This document shows positions 1 to 10,622 of a stretch of 64,000 nt of DNA, one piece after another. How positions within the stretch are numbered: the stretch's first letter is position 1; each line of letters begins with the position of its first letter. The DNA comes from Iris pallida. Taxonomy: Eukaryota > Streptophyta > Magnoliopsida > Asparagales > Iridaceae. A program made the translations under genes and the position numbers. The stretch is taken from assembly GCA_029216955.1 (NCBI GenBank), contig JANAVB010044018.1, positions 1,066,621 to 1,130,620 of the forward strand. The letters run 5' to 3'. The notes beneath the pieces were generated by a model. That model did no database searches and had not been told where the DNA came from. It saw only the letters and a program-made list of their open reading frames with translations.

Positions 1-199
1 ATGCCGGTACTCCCTCAAACCATCAAATCTTCCAAACTATCGAGTTATGTACACCAAGTACCTCTGAACTCACACTCTATCACATCTTCCTCGGTGGCGA
101 GTCATGTATGCTGATACCTCTGAACTCCCACTCTAATGATTTACCTCACAGGAGTCTGCCCAGTTTATTATTATCTCTGAGCAAACTTCCTGGTCCTGG

Positions 200-464
200 T
201 TATCGTGTGTCACATCCACATTACCTCTGATATCGATAATCTCTCGACTTAACACCTGTACCTAACCCGGGATAAAAGACATGGTGTTAAGACCACAAAA
301 CCTATCACGTCCATACTACCTCTGTTGGTTTTGTTTCGAAATCTATTACTCGCACCACCAGTGGACAGAAGAGTAATAGGTCCACCAAAAAATTATCCTT
401 GATTATCGTGTATCACGTCCATATTGCCTCTGATATCGATAGTCCCTTGACTTAGCACCTGTAT
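200..464. repeat. Direct repeat pair of about 60 bp
   Basis: Copies lie at about 200-261 and 403-464. They share the order TTATCGTGT, TCAC, CCTCTGATATCGATA and CGACTTA/TGACTTA, CACCTGTA, with scattered substitutions. About 140 bp of different sequence separates them. The function is unknown. Confidence 0.6.
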
Positions 465-520
465 ATATATATGTGTGTGTGTGTGTCTGTGTGTGTGTGT
501 GTTTGTGTGTGTATGTGTGT
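463..520. repeat. TA/TG microsatellite
   Basis: A short TA run passes into an interrupted TG run of about 50 bp. It directly follows the second copy of the 60 bp direct repeat. Confidence 0.85.
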
Positions 521-2989
521 TTTAGGCTCTTTGAATATTAGATAGAGATAAATTAAAAGTTTACATTTCTATCATCTTCGCATTTTCTTTCTAATCTTGA
601 TCGTTTGTGCCTTTCCTAAAAACATCGTCATATCATAAGTTCGTGCCACTTACATTTTTCCATGGACCTAAGGAATTATTTTTAAAATAATTTCTCACTC
701 AATTGTTTATATATTAATCTTGCGTTAAGTTTTTGATTCAAAATTTTCCTCTCAATCATTGAATATTGAATATCCATAAAGTATGGATTAGAAGATTTTT
801 ACTTATTTTTGCTTCGAACATTATCCTTCCTAATCAATTATTTTTTTTCCAAGAACTGATATTTGTACTTGAAGGACGGATACTTACATCTTCTTGAAAC
901 TTGATTGAAATTCTAGAACCTCCTTTGAAATTCCTTTAGATATAGTTGGAATAATATTCGTGACATACGATGGCAAGACAGCAGCGCACTGTCGCCATTT
1001 ATTTGATTTATCGAGACTACGGGCTCACTACAGCTTGCAGCGCACTGGCGTGGCATGATCCCTAAGTTGAAGTAATTTCAAGTAAACGTAGGCCATCGAG
1101 TATTATAAAAACTATGTCCAAATTTTGATCTTAGTTAAATTTATGTTAATATTGGGTATAGTCGATAAAATATTCGATATCATATTATATTTGAGTCATG
1201 AAACCGAGTGTTTACTGCAACCATATGTACACTGGGAGTCATAAATTCTCGATAGAGTGGCTTCATATATACCTACGATTTTTGAATATTGTAGAGACTA
1301 TTAATTCACGAATTTCATGCATTCACTAAAAATTCTGATTTAGACTTTATCATTTCATTTTCTTATCTTTTATTTTTGTATCGTTGTTTCTCTTCCTAGT
1401 AATCTTTTAAACTTATTTTTGAATTCCTTCCACTAGATTCCTAATCATACTTAGATTATGATTCTATGATCATGCCTACATAATTGATCGTGCTAAAATG
1501 ATTTCGATTTAGATCATCCTAAATGACTCTCTGATCGCAACTAGACTATTTTGATTATATTCTGATCGAGTCAATTCGTATATTTTCTAGATCGAGCCTA
1601 AATAGTTTTGCTTAAACAGTTAATCAGGTTAATCGTGCCAAAAAATTAGAATTTTTGATCGTTCTTAAACAACTTTGATCGTGACTAAGACTATTTTAAC
1701 TATAATCATAATCGTGCCTATGTTTCAACCCTACTATCGCTAATGTTTAGATTTTTTTCAACTATGATTATGACTATTTTGATCATGATCCTGATGAATT
1801 GGGTATTCCTAGGACCCTTACTTTGGTGTGCGTATTGATCGATAGAAAGTTAAACAGATTTAATTATCAATAAAGTAAAGCATAAACAGTAATGTGCTGA
1901 AGTAGCCACGTACTGGCCTTGTCAAGTCAAGACTAGACTAGACTCCATTCATCAATCACCGCCAAGCAAGGAGTACGGCTTGATACTTTAACTAACTAGG
2001 GTTATCACAAGCCTAATTACTACAAGATGCAATGAGATGTTCCAGCAGTCACAAGCCCTGCAGCTATCTAGGTTATTCAAGCGAGGTTGCTTAGAGTTAC
2101 CAAGAGTTAGAGAATCATTAGGTGACTTGGAGTACAACACATGGCAGTGTGCTATAATACTTATGATTTCAAGAAGTGCCCCACATAACAGTGGGTTAGA
2201 AATGTGCCCTACTCGTCGGCAGGCTACAAGTCCACTCAGGTGTGGCCGGGATAACGGGATCACCTGTAACTGGGAAAGTCTCTTTATAAGAACAACTTGA
2301 TCAATCTAGTCATTAACCTATGATATTCATTATGAATCCCTGACCGTGGTAACCAGGAATCCATGTCCTAGACATGATGCAAGACGAGACAGGTATCTTG
2401 TACAATCACAATAAGGAAAATCAAACACGATGTCAAGACAAGTGTTACTTAGCAAGTCAAGATAGTCGTCACAACAACATATCAAGATTATCATGTTAGG
2501 GTACTTATCAAGATTACTTGTCAAGAGTACGTCTCGGCGGGCCACTATCAAGATTATGCATGTCAAGTTACTACTTATCATTTCAAGGGTGCGTCATGAC
2601 GGACCACCATCAAGAATTATCATGCCAAGTTGCTTGTCATGAGTGCACCACGACGGGTCACTATCAAGAGTTATCATGTAGAGCCATATTTTCATGTCAT
2701 GTTCATGTTAAGGATAATTGTATACCAAGAATTCACTTGGTCAAGAGTGCACCACGGCGGGCCACTGAAAAAGTTATCAGAGAGTGTACATGCCATGTTG
2801 AGATCGTGCTTAATGCTCAAAGCGTGCACATGGCACATGTAATAACAATATACCAGGCTATCATGGGAGTATGACCATCATGTTCAAAGGTCACAACTTA
2901 CGCTATGGACCATGGGGACAAGCATGGATAAATGCAACAGGAATTTTCTTGACCAGAAATGGCGCCAAAGGGTCAATTGGGTGTCATGG

Positions 2990-3440
2990 ATAACATGCGC
3001 CTAAGGTCAACATGGTCCAAGGAGAGCATGCGCCGAGGGTGACAAACACAGGGAATAACATACACCTAAGCAGGAAGCATGTGCCTAAAACTATGCGCCT
3101 AGGGCTATGTATATCATGGAGAGCATGTACTAGGATAGGCATGCGCCCAGGGCTGTATGAACCCAAGACTATGCATCAAGAGCATGCGTCCACATACATG
3201 CGCCCAAAGCAGGGAGATAGGGTGCACTTGGAAAGAAGCCAGGAGGCTATCTTCCAAGACTCAGTAGGCACATAAAAGGACTATGCGCCCAAGCAGGGGA
3301 GCTTTGGGCCTTTGGCTCATGCCAGAGCCTATGCGCCTAAGCAGGGAAGGCCTTGGGAGCATAATAAGAGCTATGCGCCCTAAGCAGGAAGAAGTGTGGC
3401 TTGGGCGCATATTGATGGCTATGCGCCCAGCACTGCTCAT
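2990..3440 (-). repeat. GCGCCCAAG minisatellite in the A1 3' LTR
   Basis: Degenerate repeats of the type ATGCGCCCAAGCAGGG, ATGCGCCTAGGG and CATGCGCC recur with irregular spacing of about 15-45 bp. The array sits about 400-850 nt downstream of the minus-strand TATA box, inside the probable transcribed leader. Other A-family LTRs in the window carry unrelated tandem repeats at this position. Confidence 0.75.
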
Positions 3441-3802
3441 CTTCTCCAATCTGAGAACATGAGTTCAAGGAACCCATGAACTTCCCAAGTTCATAAATAA
3501 CTCAAAACAAATCGAAATTCGGGTTTTCAAAGGCCCATTTTGAGTAAAATCAAATTCTCTACAACATGGAACAATTAAAACTTAAAAATAATAAAGTTTG
3601 GTAGATCAAAACCGAAGAAAACCAAGATTTGATTAAACTTAGATCTACAAGAAATTATCCACCAAGAACTAAAGAGTCTTAGAAACTTTAGGAAAGACAA
3701 TGGAACGATAAAATTGGGGTTCCACCATGAAGCAAGTTGTACTTGCCTAAGGTGGGTGGAGAGGTTTAATGGAGGAAGAGGAGTAAATTAAGAAGTAATG
3801 AG

Positions 3803-3822
3803 GAGAGAGAGAGAGAGAGAGA
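3803..3822 (-). repeat. GA microsatellite next to the A1 TATA box
   Basis: An AG dinucleotide run lies immediately downstream (minus strand) of the TATA box; read as transcribed it is a CT-rich leader, a common feature of plant LTR promoters. The homologous run in the other LTR is at 13351-13377. Confidence 0.8.
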
Positions 3823-3824
3823 AA

Positions 3825-3842
3825 GTTGATATTTATATCAAC
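3825..3842 (-). promoter_or_regulatory. TATA box within an inverted repeat (A1 3' LTR)
   Basis: The plus strand reads GTTGATATTTATATCAAC, so the minus strand holds TATAAATAT flanked by six complementary bases on each side. The same arrangement is at 13381-13398 and, with a paired base change, at 59248-59265. The core promoter assignment is inferred from the TATA match followed by a CT-rich leader. Confidence 0.6.
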
Positions 3843-4001
3843 CCTTTCCATCTCCAACCAAAATCTAAACCAAACCAAAATAAACCAAGCCAAGCTAAAC
3901 CAAGACCAAACCAAGCCAAGCCATGCTAGACAAGTCAAGATATGGGTCGAGAATCCGTACATGTATACTAAAAATACGTATAACGAGAAACGGGAGTAAC
4001 A

Positions 4002-4038
4002 AATCTATCCATCTGAAAGGAATTTCGTCCTCGGAATT
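4002..4038 (-). promoter_or_regulatory. Degenerate polypurine tract region of A1
   Basis: On the minus strand the last pol-like codons (TTCGAGGACGAAATTCC) run into a purine-rich stretch (AGATGGATAGA) and then the LTR start TGTTACTCC. This is the usual plus-strand priming position of gypsy elements. The tract is interrupted by pyrimidines and probably decayed. Confidence 0.6.
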
Positions 4039-4167
4039 TAATCAAGAGGCTAGAGAAGTCAGGGCAAGCTATACTAATCACGAGCAATCTACGACTAGCA
4101 GTCAATCAAGTAATTATTCATACAAGCAAGGATTTAAAAGCATAAGGCATAAGAAAGGCATTATACC

Positions 4168-4716
4168 TTATGAGTCAAATAGGTGTGGATATCGCGATCG
4201 GATATCATCTTTACGTTCCCACGTTAACTCACCCAAAAAGTGATGACCCCAAGCAACACAGACTAAACTAATAGTCTTGTTCTTGAGTATCTTGTCCCTC
4301 CGGTCTAATATGGATACGGGTCTTTCCTTATACGAAAGATTGGTACCAACAACCAATTTCGACTGATCAAGAACATGAATCAAATTCGGGATATACCGTC
4401 ACAATTGGGATACATTGAAGACATCATGTACCTCACGTAACGACAGCGGAAGAGCGAGACGATAGGACACATCACCTGCTCGCTCAAGAATGTCGAACGG
4501 CCCAATATACCTAGGACTAAGCTTTCCCCGTATGCCAAAACAAATGACTCCACGGGTAGGCGAGATCCTAAGAAATATGTGGTCGCCGATAGAAAACTCA
4601 AGATGATGCTGATAAGAATCGGACCAATGGCGCTGACGATCTTGTGCAACTCGAAGACGAACTCTAACTTGCCTGACCACCTCGATAGTCTGCGTAACTA
4701 TCTCTGGACCAAGCAT
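4168..4716 (-). pseudogene. A1 integrase C-terminus (GPY/F) and chromodomain-like tail, broken
   Basis: Two overlapping minus-strand frames together cover the C-terminal third of a gypsy integrase. The segment 4399-4716 contains DHIFLRISPTRG, then GKLSPRYIGPF, the GPY/F module, and ends in VHDVFNVSQL. A frameshift separates it from 4168-4383, which contains PVSILDRRDKIL and LTWERKDDIRSRYPHLF, the pattern of the C-terminal chromodomain of Tekay-like chromoviruses. Known role (family): the GPY/F module and chromodomain help position integration on chromatin. The aromatic-cage residues of the chromodomain cannot be judged by eye in this decayed copy. Confidence 0.82.
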
Positions 4717-4755
4717 CTACCTCTCTCCTATATCATCCCATGCTAATAGGGATCT

Positions 4756-5160
4756 TCACTTTCTGCCATACAGGGCCTCAAAGGGTGCCATCTGGATACT
4801 GGCCTGGAAACTGTTATCATAGGAGAACTCTACTAGATGCAGGTGATCTTCCCATGAACCACCGAAGTCAAGCGTACAAGACCGCAACATATCTTCAAGA
4901 GTTTGAATTGTACGTTCTGACTGACCATCTGTCTGCGGATGATAAGCTGAACTAAACTTGAGATGAGTCCCCAAGCTCTCTTGAAGACTCCGCCAAAAGT
5001 ATGATATATATCTTGAATCTCTGACTGGTACTCCATGCAACCTGACTATCTTCCAGAGGTACATCTCTGCTAGCTGATCCGTCGACTGGCCAATTCTGAA
5101 AGGGAGAAAATCAGCTACCTTGGTGAGTCTGTCAACTATAACCCAGATAATATCTCTCAT
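4756..5160 (-). pseudogene. A1 integrase catalytic core, decayed
   Basis: The frame starts in IIWVIVDRLTKVADF, which carries the first catalytic Asp, and continues to YHPQTDGQSERTIQTLEDM, which carries the catalytic Glu and the conserved QTDGQSE box, then APFEALYGRK. The second Asp region reads PVRDSRYISYFW in place of the usual pattern, so the centre of the D,D-35-E triad is damaged. A stop precedes this block, and a duplication lies just upstream (5184-5340). Non-functional. Confidence 0.85.
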
Positions 5161-5183
5161 AACTGGGGATTTAGGTAACCCAT

Positions 5184-5340
5184 TTCAACTTTAACTTGTT
5201 GGCAAACCAAACAACGAGAGACAAATTGGTAAAGGTTGTGCTTCCATTTCTATTCTGGGATCGGTAAAGGTTGAAGAAGTCCAGCTGGTCTCTGATGTTC
5301 AACTTTAACTTGTTGGCAAACCAAACAACGAGAGACAAAT
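5184..5340 (-). repeat. Exact 43 bp direct duplication in the integrase zinc-finger region
   Basis: Copies at 5184-5226 and 5298-5340 look identical over 43 bp. Each encodes, on the minus strand, RCLVCQQVKVE, the CxxC half of the HHCC zinc-binding domain. The 71 bp between them encodes HQRPAGLLQPLPIPE, which normally follows the finger. The second copy occupies the place where the segment leading into the catalytic core should be. Confidence 0.9.
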
Positions 5341-6130
5341 CGGGCTATCTCCCTCTTCATGCCATTCTAACAAAAATGCTGACGGAAATCACGATACATC
5401 TTCGTACCGCCGTGATGAATTGGATACTGTGAACTGTGTGCCTCTGCCATGATCTCTTATTTGATGTCACCACTGGGTACACAAAGACGCCTTTCATGTC
5501 GAAGTGTACCATCCTCATAAATATATAACTCTGCTCTCCGTCCTGCTATACATTTTGTCCTAAGTCGCTGAAGCTTAGAATCCGTTGACTAAGTTAACTT
5601 AATCCTCTCAACTATACTGGACTAAACTTGCATATTGGCCATCAATGCCACATTGGTAGAAAGAACTACCTCAATACCCATCTTCGGAAGATCTGCTAAC
5701 AACTCTGGCTGCACTGTTAGAAAATAAACTTTGGCTCTTCTCCTCAATACATCTGCAATAACGTTGGCCTTCCCAGGATGATACTGCAGGTTGAGGTCAT
5801 AATCCACAAGTAGCTCTAGCCATCTTCTCTGACGCATGTTATGATCCTTCTAGGTAAACACATACTTAAGACTCTTGTGGTCGGTGAAAATCTCCACCCG
5901 ATCTCCATACAAATAATGCCTCCATAACTTAAGTGCGAAAACTACCGCTGCTAATTCCAAGTCGTGAGTTGGATAATTCCTCTCATGATCATGAAGCTGA
6001 CGTGACACATAAGCTACACCTTACCATACTGCATCAAGATACATCCTAATTCTCTGCCGAAAGCATCACAATAAACCAAAAATCCTCCAGTCCCATCTGA
6101 AAGCGTAAGAATGGGGGCCATCATCAATCC
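5341..6130 (-). pseudogene. A1 RNase H and integrase N-terminal remnant
   Basis: Minus-strand homology is spread over several frames. RNase H-type motifs include FLVYCDAFGRELGCIL (near 6060-6100, with the first catalytic Asp) and [17 protein letters not shown] (near 5750-5800), the C-terminal motif linking RNase H to the integrase spacer. Between about 5350 and 5620 lies the region expected to hold the HH part of the integrase zinc finger. Multiple stops and frame changes are present. The order follows the rest of the A1 pol. Confidence 0.75.
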
Positions 6131-7204
6131 TTACTTCAATGTCTCGAATGAACTCTGACACTCTGCTGTCCAAGCAAACTGTACATCCTTGTGGGTCAAC
6201 TACGTCAGGGGTGCTGAAATTCGGGTGAAGTCTGATACAAATCGTCGGTAATAGCCGGCCAATCCTAGGAAACTCTGAACTTCTGCGACGGTTTTGGGTG
6301 CAGGCTTTGTCTCTATAGCCACTATCTTTTAGGGTTCCACTTCCACTCCACCTCTGGTGATGATGTGACCTAAGTATGAAATATGATCAAGCCAAAATTT
6401 GTACTTGATGAACTTTGCGTACAACTGGTGTTCTCTGAGAATCTGAAAGACTATTCAAAGGTGCTGCTCATGCTCTGTCTCATTCTTACTATAGACTAAA
6501 ATGACGTCTATAAACACTATCGCGAACTGGTCTAAATAGGATATAAAGATACGATTCTTGAGGTCCTTAAATACGGCTGGCGTATTGGTCGCTCCAAATG
6601 GCATAACGAGGAACTCCTAATGTCCATACCTAGATCTGAATGCTGTCTTCGGGATGTCTTGCTCTCTAACTCTGATCTGATGGTACCCCGACCATAAGTC
6701 AATCTTCGAGAATACAGCCGCTCCTCTGAGTTGATCGAATAAATCATCTATCCTTGGTAGGTGATATCTATTCTTGATTGTTATAGAGTTCAAGCAACGA
6801 TAATCAACACATAATCTTGATGTACCATCCTACTTTTTCACAAGAAGCATCGGGGCTCCCCAAGGTGATCCACTGGCATGAATGAATCCCTTGGTTCTAA
6901 GTTCTTCAATCATCTTGTACATGATCTCCAATTCTGAAGGTGCCATTCTGTAGACTCTCTCTGACACTGGTGTCGTCCCTGGAAGCAAATCAATGGTGAA
7001 CTCTATCTCTCTCTCTAGGGGCAAACCTGGAAGCTCTTCGAAAAATACATCAGGAAACTCTTCTACTACTCTAGGAAACTGAACTGCTACTGCCATTCGC
7101 AAGACTGGTGGAGAAGGGAAAATGAAAAATCTGGTTCGCTTGGAATACCAAAAATAATCCTGCCAATATGGAAGTCTATTCTTGCGTATTAATCCTTCAA
7201 CCAA
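6131..7204 (-). pseudogene. A1 reverse transcriptase, decayed
   Basis: The N-terminal part (6830-7204) reads [22 protein letters not shown] and then GAPMLLVKK, standard gypsy RT entry motifs; the next codon is a stop. Further motifs continue in shifted frames: [42 protein letters not shown]. The catalytic box near 6500 reads VFIDVILVY, so the second Asp of the usual FIDD/YMDD box has become Val. That change alone should abolish polymerase activity. No intact frame exists. Confidence 0.88.
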
Positions 7205-7614
7205 TCCATTCCTAGGACCACATTATAGTCGGCCATCGGAAATTCTATCAATCTAGCGGGAAACTCTCTACCGCTATCTACGATTCGACACGAGGAATAG
7301 ACTCTATCTACTCCCACAAGACAGTTACCAGTAAGTATATTGAGCCTTACTGATAATGTCTCGGGCTCCAGTCCTATCCGTATCGTAAATCTTACAGACA
7401 TAAATCAGTGCGATGCACCTGAATCAAATAATACTGATGCTGGAAAAGAGTTGACGAAAATGGTACCTGCCACCACCTCACCTGATGCTAATTTTTCTGC
7501 CACGGTCAGAGCCATAGCCTGACCTTGTCCTCTTGGTGCAGGTCCCCTCTGCTGGTAACCTCTCTGCCTGTTCTGAACCTGGACCTGAGCATACTGTTGA
7601 GCCTGAGGTGGCAA
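7189..7614 (-). pseudogene. A1 aspartic protease, frameshifted
   Basis: The N-terminal piece (7405-7614) contains VLFDSGASH with the retropepsin catalytic D-S-G triplet preserved. The C-terminal piece (7189-7401), in a different frame, contains [19 protein letters not shown], the flap/C-terminal motif of gypsy proteases that precedes RT. In a live element the enzyme would cleave the Gag-Pol polyprotein inside the particle. The frame break near 7403 inactivates it. Confidence 0.85.
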
Positions 7615-7632
7615 TGGCCTCGGAAGCTGGTA

Positions 7633-8679
7633 CTACTGCTGCACTGTTGCTGAATCCCTAATCAATGGACTGGTTAGGGTTGATGAAGTATAACTGGCTC
7701 TATGAGGACATGACCCAATCATATGGTCTGATACCCTACAAGCGAAGCACAATCCCTGTGCTCTACGATATTCTGAAACCACATGTCCAAGCTTTCCATA
7801 ATGAGAGCAGCCCATGACGGAAGAATGCTTCTGCTTCTGTTGCCAAGGGTACGTCAGTGTCGAGTGCTGAACCGACGAAACTGTGGTTGCCTTCCTAGGA
7901 GCTCCAATAGTCAAAGCCATAGCTGTCGGGACTAGTGCTGATGACTGGGACAATTGACTATGAGACCTCTTCCTTCCTCCGGTTTGATCTACGATCATCT
8001 TGAGAATTATACTCATGCCTCTTCGTTGCTCGCAAGACATCATCAAACGTCTGGTGCTCAAACTTCTCCACTGATATAATGATCTCTAGGTGGAGTCCCT
8101 GCTGGAATCGCTGGGCTCAGTCTAATTCGGTCACTACCAAGGTAGGACCAAACTGACTAAATCTTGAAAATTCGGCCGTATAGCCATCGACCATCCTTCC
8201 CATCTGCTTAAGATTGGTGAATCTCGTCTACAGATCATAGGGAGCTACTGCGTCGAAGTACTTGGTCTGGAACTTATCGCCGAATACCGTCCATAAGACA
8301 GGCGTTACCAAACCAACTGCTAGCATCGCCCACCAGGTACGGGCTAAGTCCAACAACTGTAGGCGCACAATGACCACCTTCTCATCCTCTGGATCTGAGC
8401 TGCCTCCAGGATAACCTCTAAGTCCTGATGCCACGCATCAGCAGCGATATCATCTTCACTGCCGTCAAAGAAAGGAGGGTTCAGACGCTTAAAGCTGTTG
8501 GCCGCGTTGTTCCCTTGATAACCAACTCTGCCCATAGCATCTTGTACTGTCTGGTGCAGGACATAGCCCCAACGATCTTGTGATGCAAACAATTCTCAGA
8601 TGAACCCTACCAGGACTCCATTATCAGGCTCTGCAGGCTGGACTGGCTGAACCGGGGGCTCTGGGTTCGCAGAATATAT
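7633..8679 (-). pseudogene. A1 gag, main part
   Basis: The capsid portion (8228-8592) has the FFDGSEDDIAADAWHQDLE pattern and a following LDLARTWW, typical of Retrotrans_gag. The nucleocapsid portion contains two knuckle-like motifs: CSHYGKLGHVVSEY (second and last Cys replaced by Tyr) and CFACRVSDHMIGSC (intact CX2CX4HX4C). Several stops and frame changes are present. The gene is cut at 8679 by a copia solo LTR and resumes at 10320. Confidence 0.85.
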
Positions 8680-9202
8680 TGTTGGCCCAATGATTGTATC
8701 ATATTTTTGAATATGGTTAATCTGTTAAGTTTAGCATTTCATTATCACTAATCTTCATACTATCGCTACAGCTTTTCTACTTACACTTATACCTTTGGTG
8801 ATATGTGCCTATTCATTTACATATTAGTGATATGAGCTTATCTATCTTAAATGTAATCGGGTTGCTAAAATCAAAACTATGTTTTTGATTGTGGTCATTC
8901 AATTAAGTTTAATCATTATGATATTACTAACATTTATGCTATCACCTTTTTAGCACTTTTACTTAAACTCAGCATTGTCCTAATGTGCATTAAACTTATC
9001 ATACTTGCTACTATGTATATTGCTTTGTTCGTCTAACATGTACATGCAGAAAAGCAATAAGCAAGTTTAATGTGGACATATGCAATGAAGAAATCATGGT
9101 GGGCCAAAGACGACGGATCCCACAAGATTTTTCTGAACCATCCGACGACATCTCCGGAGCCACGCACTCGGGGGTTCCGCTGCCCGGTCAGCGGACGGGG
9201 GT

Positions 9203-9250
9203 CGAGGGGGCAGCGCCCCTCGTCGGGGGTTCGGGGGTGAATCCCCCGAA
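9203..9250 (+). other. Two adjacent GC-rich hairpins in the copia LTR
   Basis: CGAGGGGG, then CAGCG, then CCCCTCG (about 9203-9222) forms one stem. TTCGGGGG, TGAAT, CCCCCGAA (9230-9250) forms a second with an 8 bp perfect stem. They lie upstream of the TATA box at 9785 and stand out in otherwise AT-rich DNA. The role is unknown; they could be protein-binding or structural elements. Confidence 0.7.
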
Positions 9251-9495
9251 AGGTATTCATTTTTTACAAACTGGATATCTTTGGACAGCTGCCGCCAAGG
9301 GAAAAAGCCAACATCTATCAAAGAAAGAAGCCAAGCCATGCTATCATCATTTTAAGACTCTGAAGAACCCTGCACCTGCTACAGTATATCTGGAGTCTGT
9401 AATGAGTCTTAGGAATAATTGTAAACACAAGAAATGGATGGCAAAATCGAAAGCTAGGGTAGAAATTAGCTTAGGATCATTTTCGGATAAAAACC

Positions 9496-9742
9496 GGTAT
9501 ACCGACGGTATGCCGGTGCATACCGACGGTATACCGATTTTGTTCACAGAAAGTTTCTGTCTACAATATCGGCATACCGACGGTATACCGGATCATACCG
9601 ATGGTATACCGATTCCGTAATGTTGAAAGTCAAACGGTCGAATTTCCAGTAATAAATGATCCTAACAGCTATATTTCGAGCCGTTGCAATCCCAGACCGG
9701 TATACCGACGGTATGCCGACTCATACCGACGGTATGTCGGTC
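9496..9742 (+). repeat. Three copies of a 45 bp palindromic CGGTATACCG repeat
   Basis: Copies start at about 9496, 9573 and 9698. Each has two ATACCGACGGTAT-type near-palindromes about 10 bp apart, followed by further CGGT or CCGAT sequence. They sit directly upstream of the TATA box at 9785, where an LTR enhancer would be expected. A DNA-binding role is inference. Confidence 0.8.
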
Positions 9743-9784
9743 GCTGACTGAAAAGTTGTCTTTGGCTCTTTTCAATGCTTTGGT

Positions 9785-9792
9785 TATAAATA
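9785..9792 (+). promoter_or_regulatory. TATA box of the copia solo LTR
   Basis: TATAAATA stands in TGGTTATAAATAGCC, about 40 bp after the third palindromic repeat. It fixes the plus orientation of this LTR. Confidence 0.7.
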
Positions 9793-10319
9793 GCCTTGAA
9801 CCCCTTCATTCAAGGTTGATGCTTTGAGCCTAAAAATTTCTAAACCACCAGAGCCTATCCACAAACAACTCTACAAAGCTTTCATTTGCCATCCACAAAT
9901 TGTGTTAGAGTTATTGAGTTGAAAAGTGAGATCTTCATCTTATTGTATTAGAAGATCAAAATCTATTGTGAAAGGTTGAAGTTGGGGAGTCTTCGTATCC
10001 AAACTCTCAGTTGAAGTTGGAGAGTCTTCGTATCCAAACTTTCGGTTGAAGTCGGAGAGGCCTTCGGATTAAAGCTCTAGTGTAAGAAGTTGGCGAGTTC
10101 TTCGGATCCAAACTCGTGTGTAACTATTTACTCAAATAGTTGATTAAAGCCGGAGAGAGTTCCGGGACTGGAGTGCCTCTCGGGAGGATACCAGGATATA
10201 TCGTTTGTCGGTATTGTTATTGCTTCTTCTCTTGCACTTATATTTTTAAATTGCCCATTAGCTTGTGCTAAGTGCTTGATTAGTTAGCTTGACCCTATTC
10301 ACCCCCTAGGTTTACTACA

Positions 10320-10622
10320 TACATGAATCGGAAAGCTGCTCCAGTGTGCTGGGCCGAGTCCCCAGGTTACTACTGGTTCACTGGAGGTGCTCCACCTTGT
10401 TGATCGGTAGGACCATGAGCAATGCCACTGAAGAAATGACAGGGAGAACAATAAGGAAGGACCAAGATAGATCGAGGATATAAGCATGTGATCAGGTCGA
10501 GAATTCAGAATGATTAGAAGACACGAGTAGAGATCAAAGGCGAGTGCTGATTGAGACATCTATTCAGTGAATCCCTCACACATATTAATTTACAAGACCT
10601 ACATGGGCCACCACTTAAACCG
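10320..10622 (-). pseudogene. A1 gag N-terminus and leader
   Basis: The sequence resumes the interrupted gag on the far side of the copia LTR; the duplicated target site shows the two halves were contiguous. No clean frame remains. The region 10560-10622 is the leader between gag and the 5' LTR. It lacks the usual initiator-Met-tRNA primer site (TGGTATCAGAGC) next to the LTR and instead has GACCTACATGGGCCACCAC (10596-10614), shared with family C. Confidence 0.6.

Larger units (their letters stand above)
1..1865. other. Unassigned AT-rich DNA left of element A1
   Basis: No credible coding frame was seen on either strand. The stretch holds a TA/TG microsatellite and a partly repeated block near its left end, and is otherwise AT-rich with many short GAT/ATC-like words. 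Similarity to the intact A-family LTR at 10623-13555 begins abruptly near 1866, so this DNA either truncated that LTR or was inserted into it. It may be the end of a further element that starts outside the window; I cannot assign a family. Confidence 0.5.
1866..4001 (-). mobile_element. A1 3' LTR (truncated at its outer end)
   Basis: It is alignable by eye with 11400-13555 over its length, including the blocks near 2040-2280 (cf. 11566-11820), the ATGCGCCCAAG-type minisatellite, the GA microsatellite and the CCAAG-rich tail. On the plus strand it ends GGGAGTAACA at 4001, matching GGGAGTGACA of the other copy. About 770 bp present at 10623-11395 is missing on the left. On the minus strand transcription would run leftwards from the TATA box near 3833. 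Confidence 0.85.
8680..10319 (+). mobile_element. Solo LTR of a Ty1/copia element
   Basis: The 1640 bp insert begins TGTTGGCCCAATG and ends CCCTAGGTTTACTACA inside the A1 gag. Flanks are TATAT (8675-8679) and TACAT (10320-10324), a 5 bp target duplication with one difference. No internal genes are present, so it is a solo LTR left by LTR-LTR recombination. It contains a plus-strand TATA box, GC-rich hairpins and three palindromic repeats. Copia assignment (SIRE/Maximus-like) is inferred from the LTR style; it is not proven by coding sequence. Confidence 0.8.
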
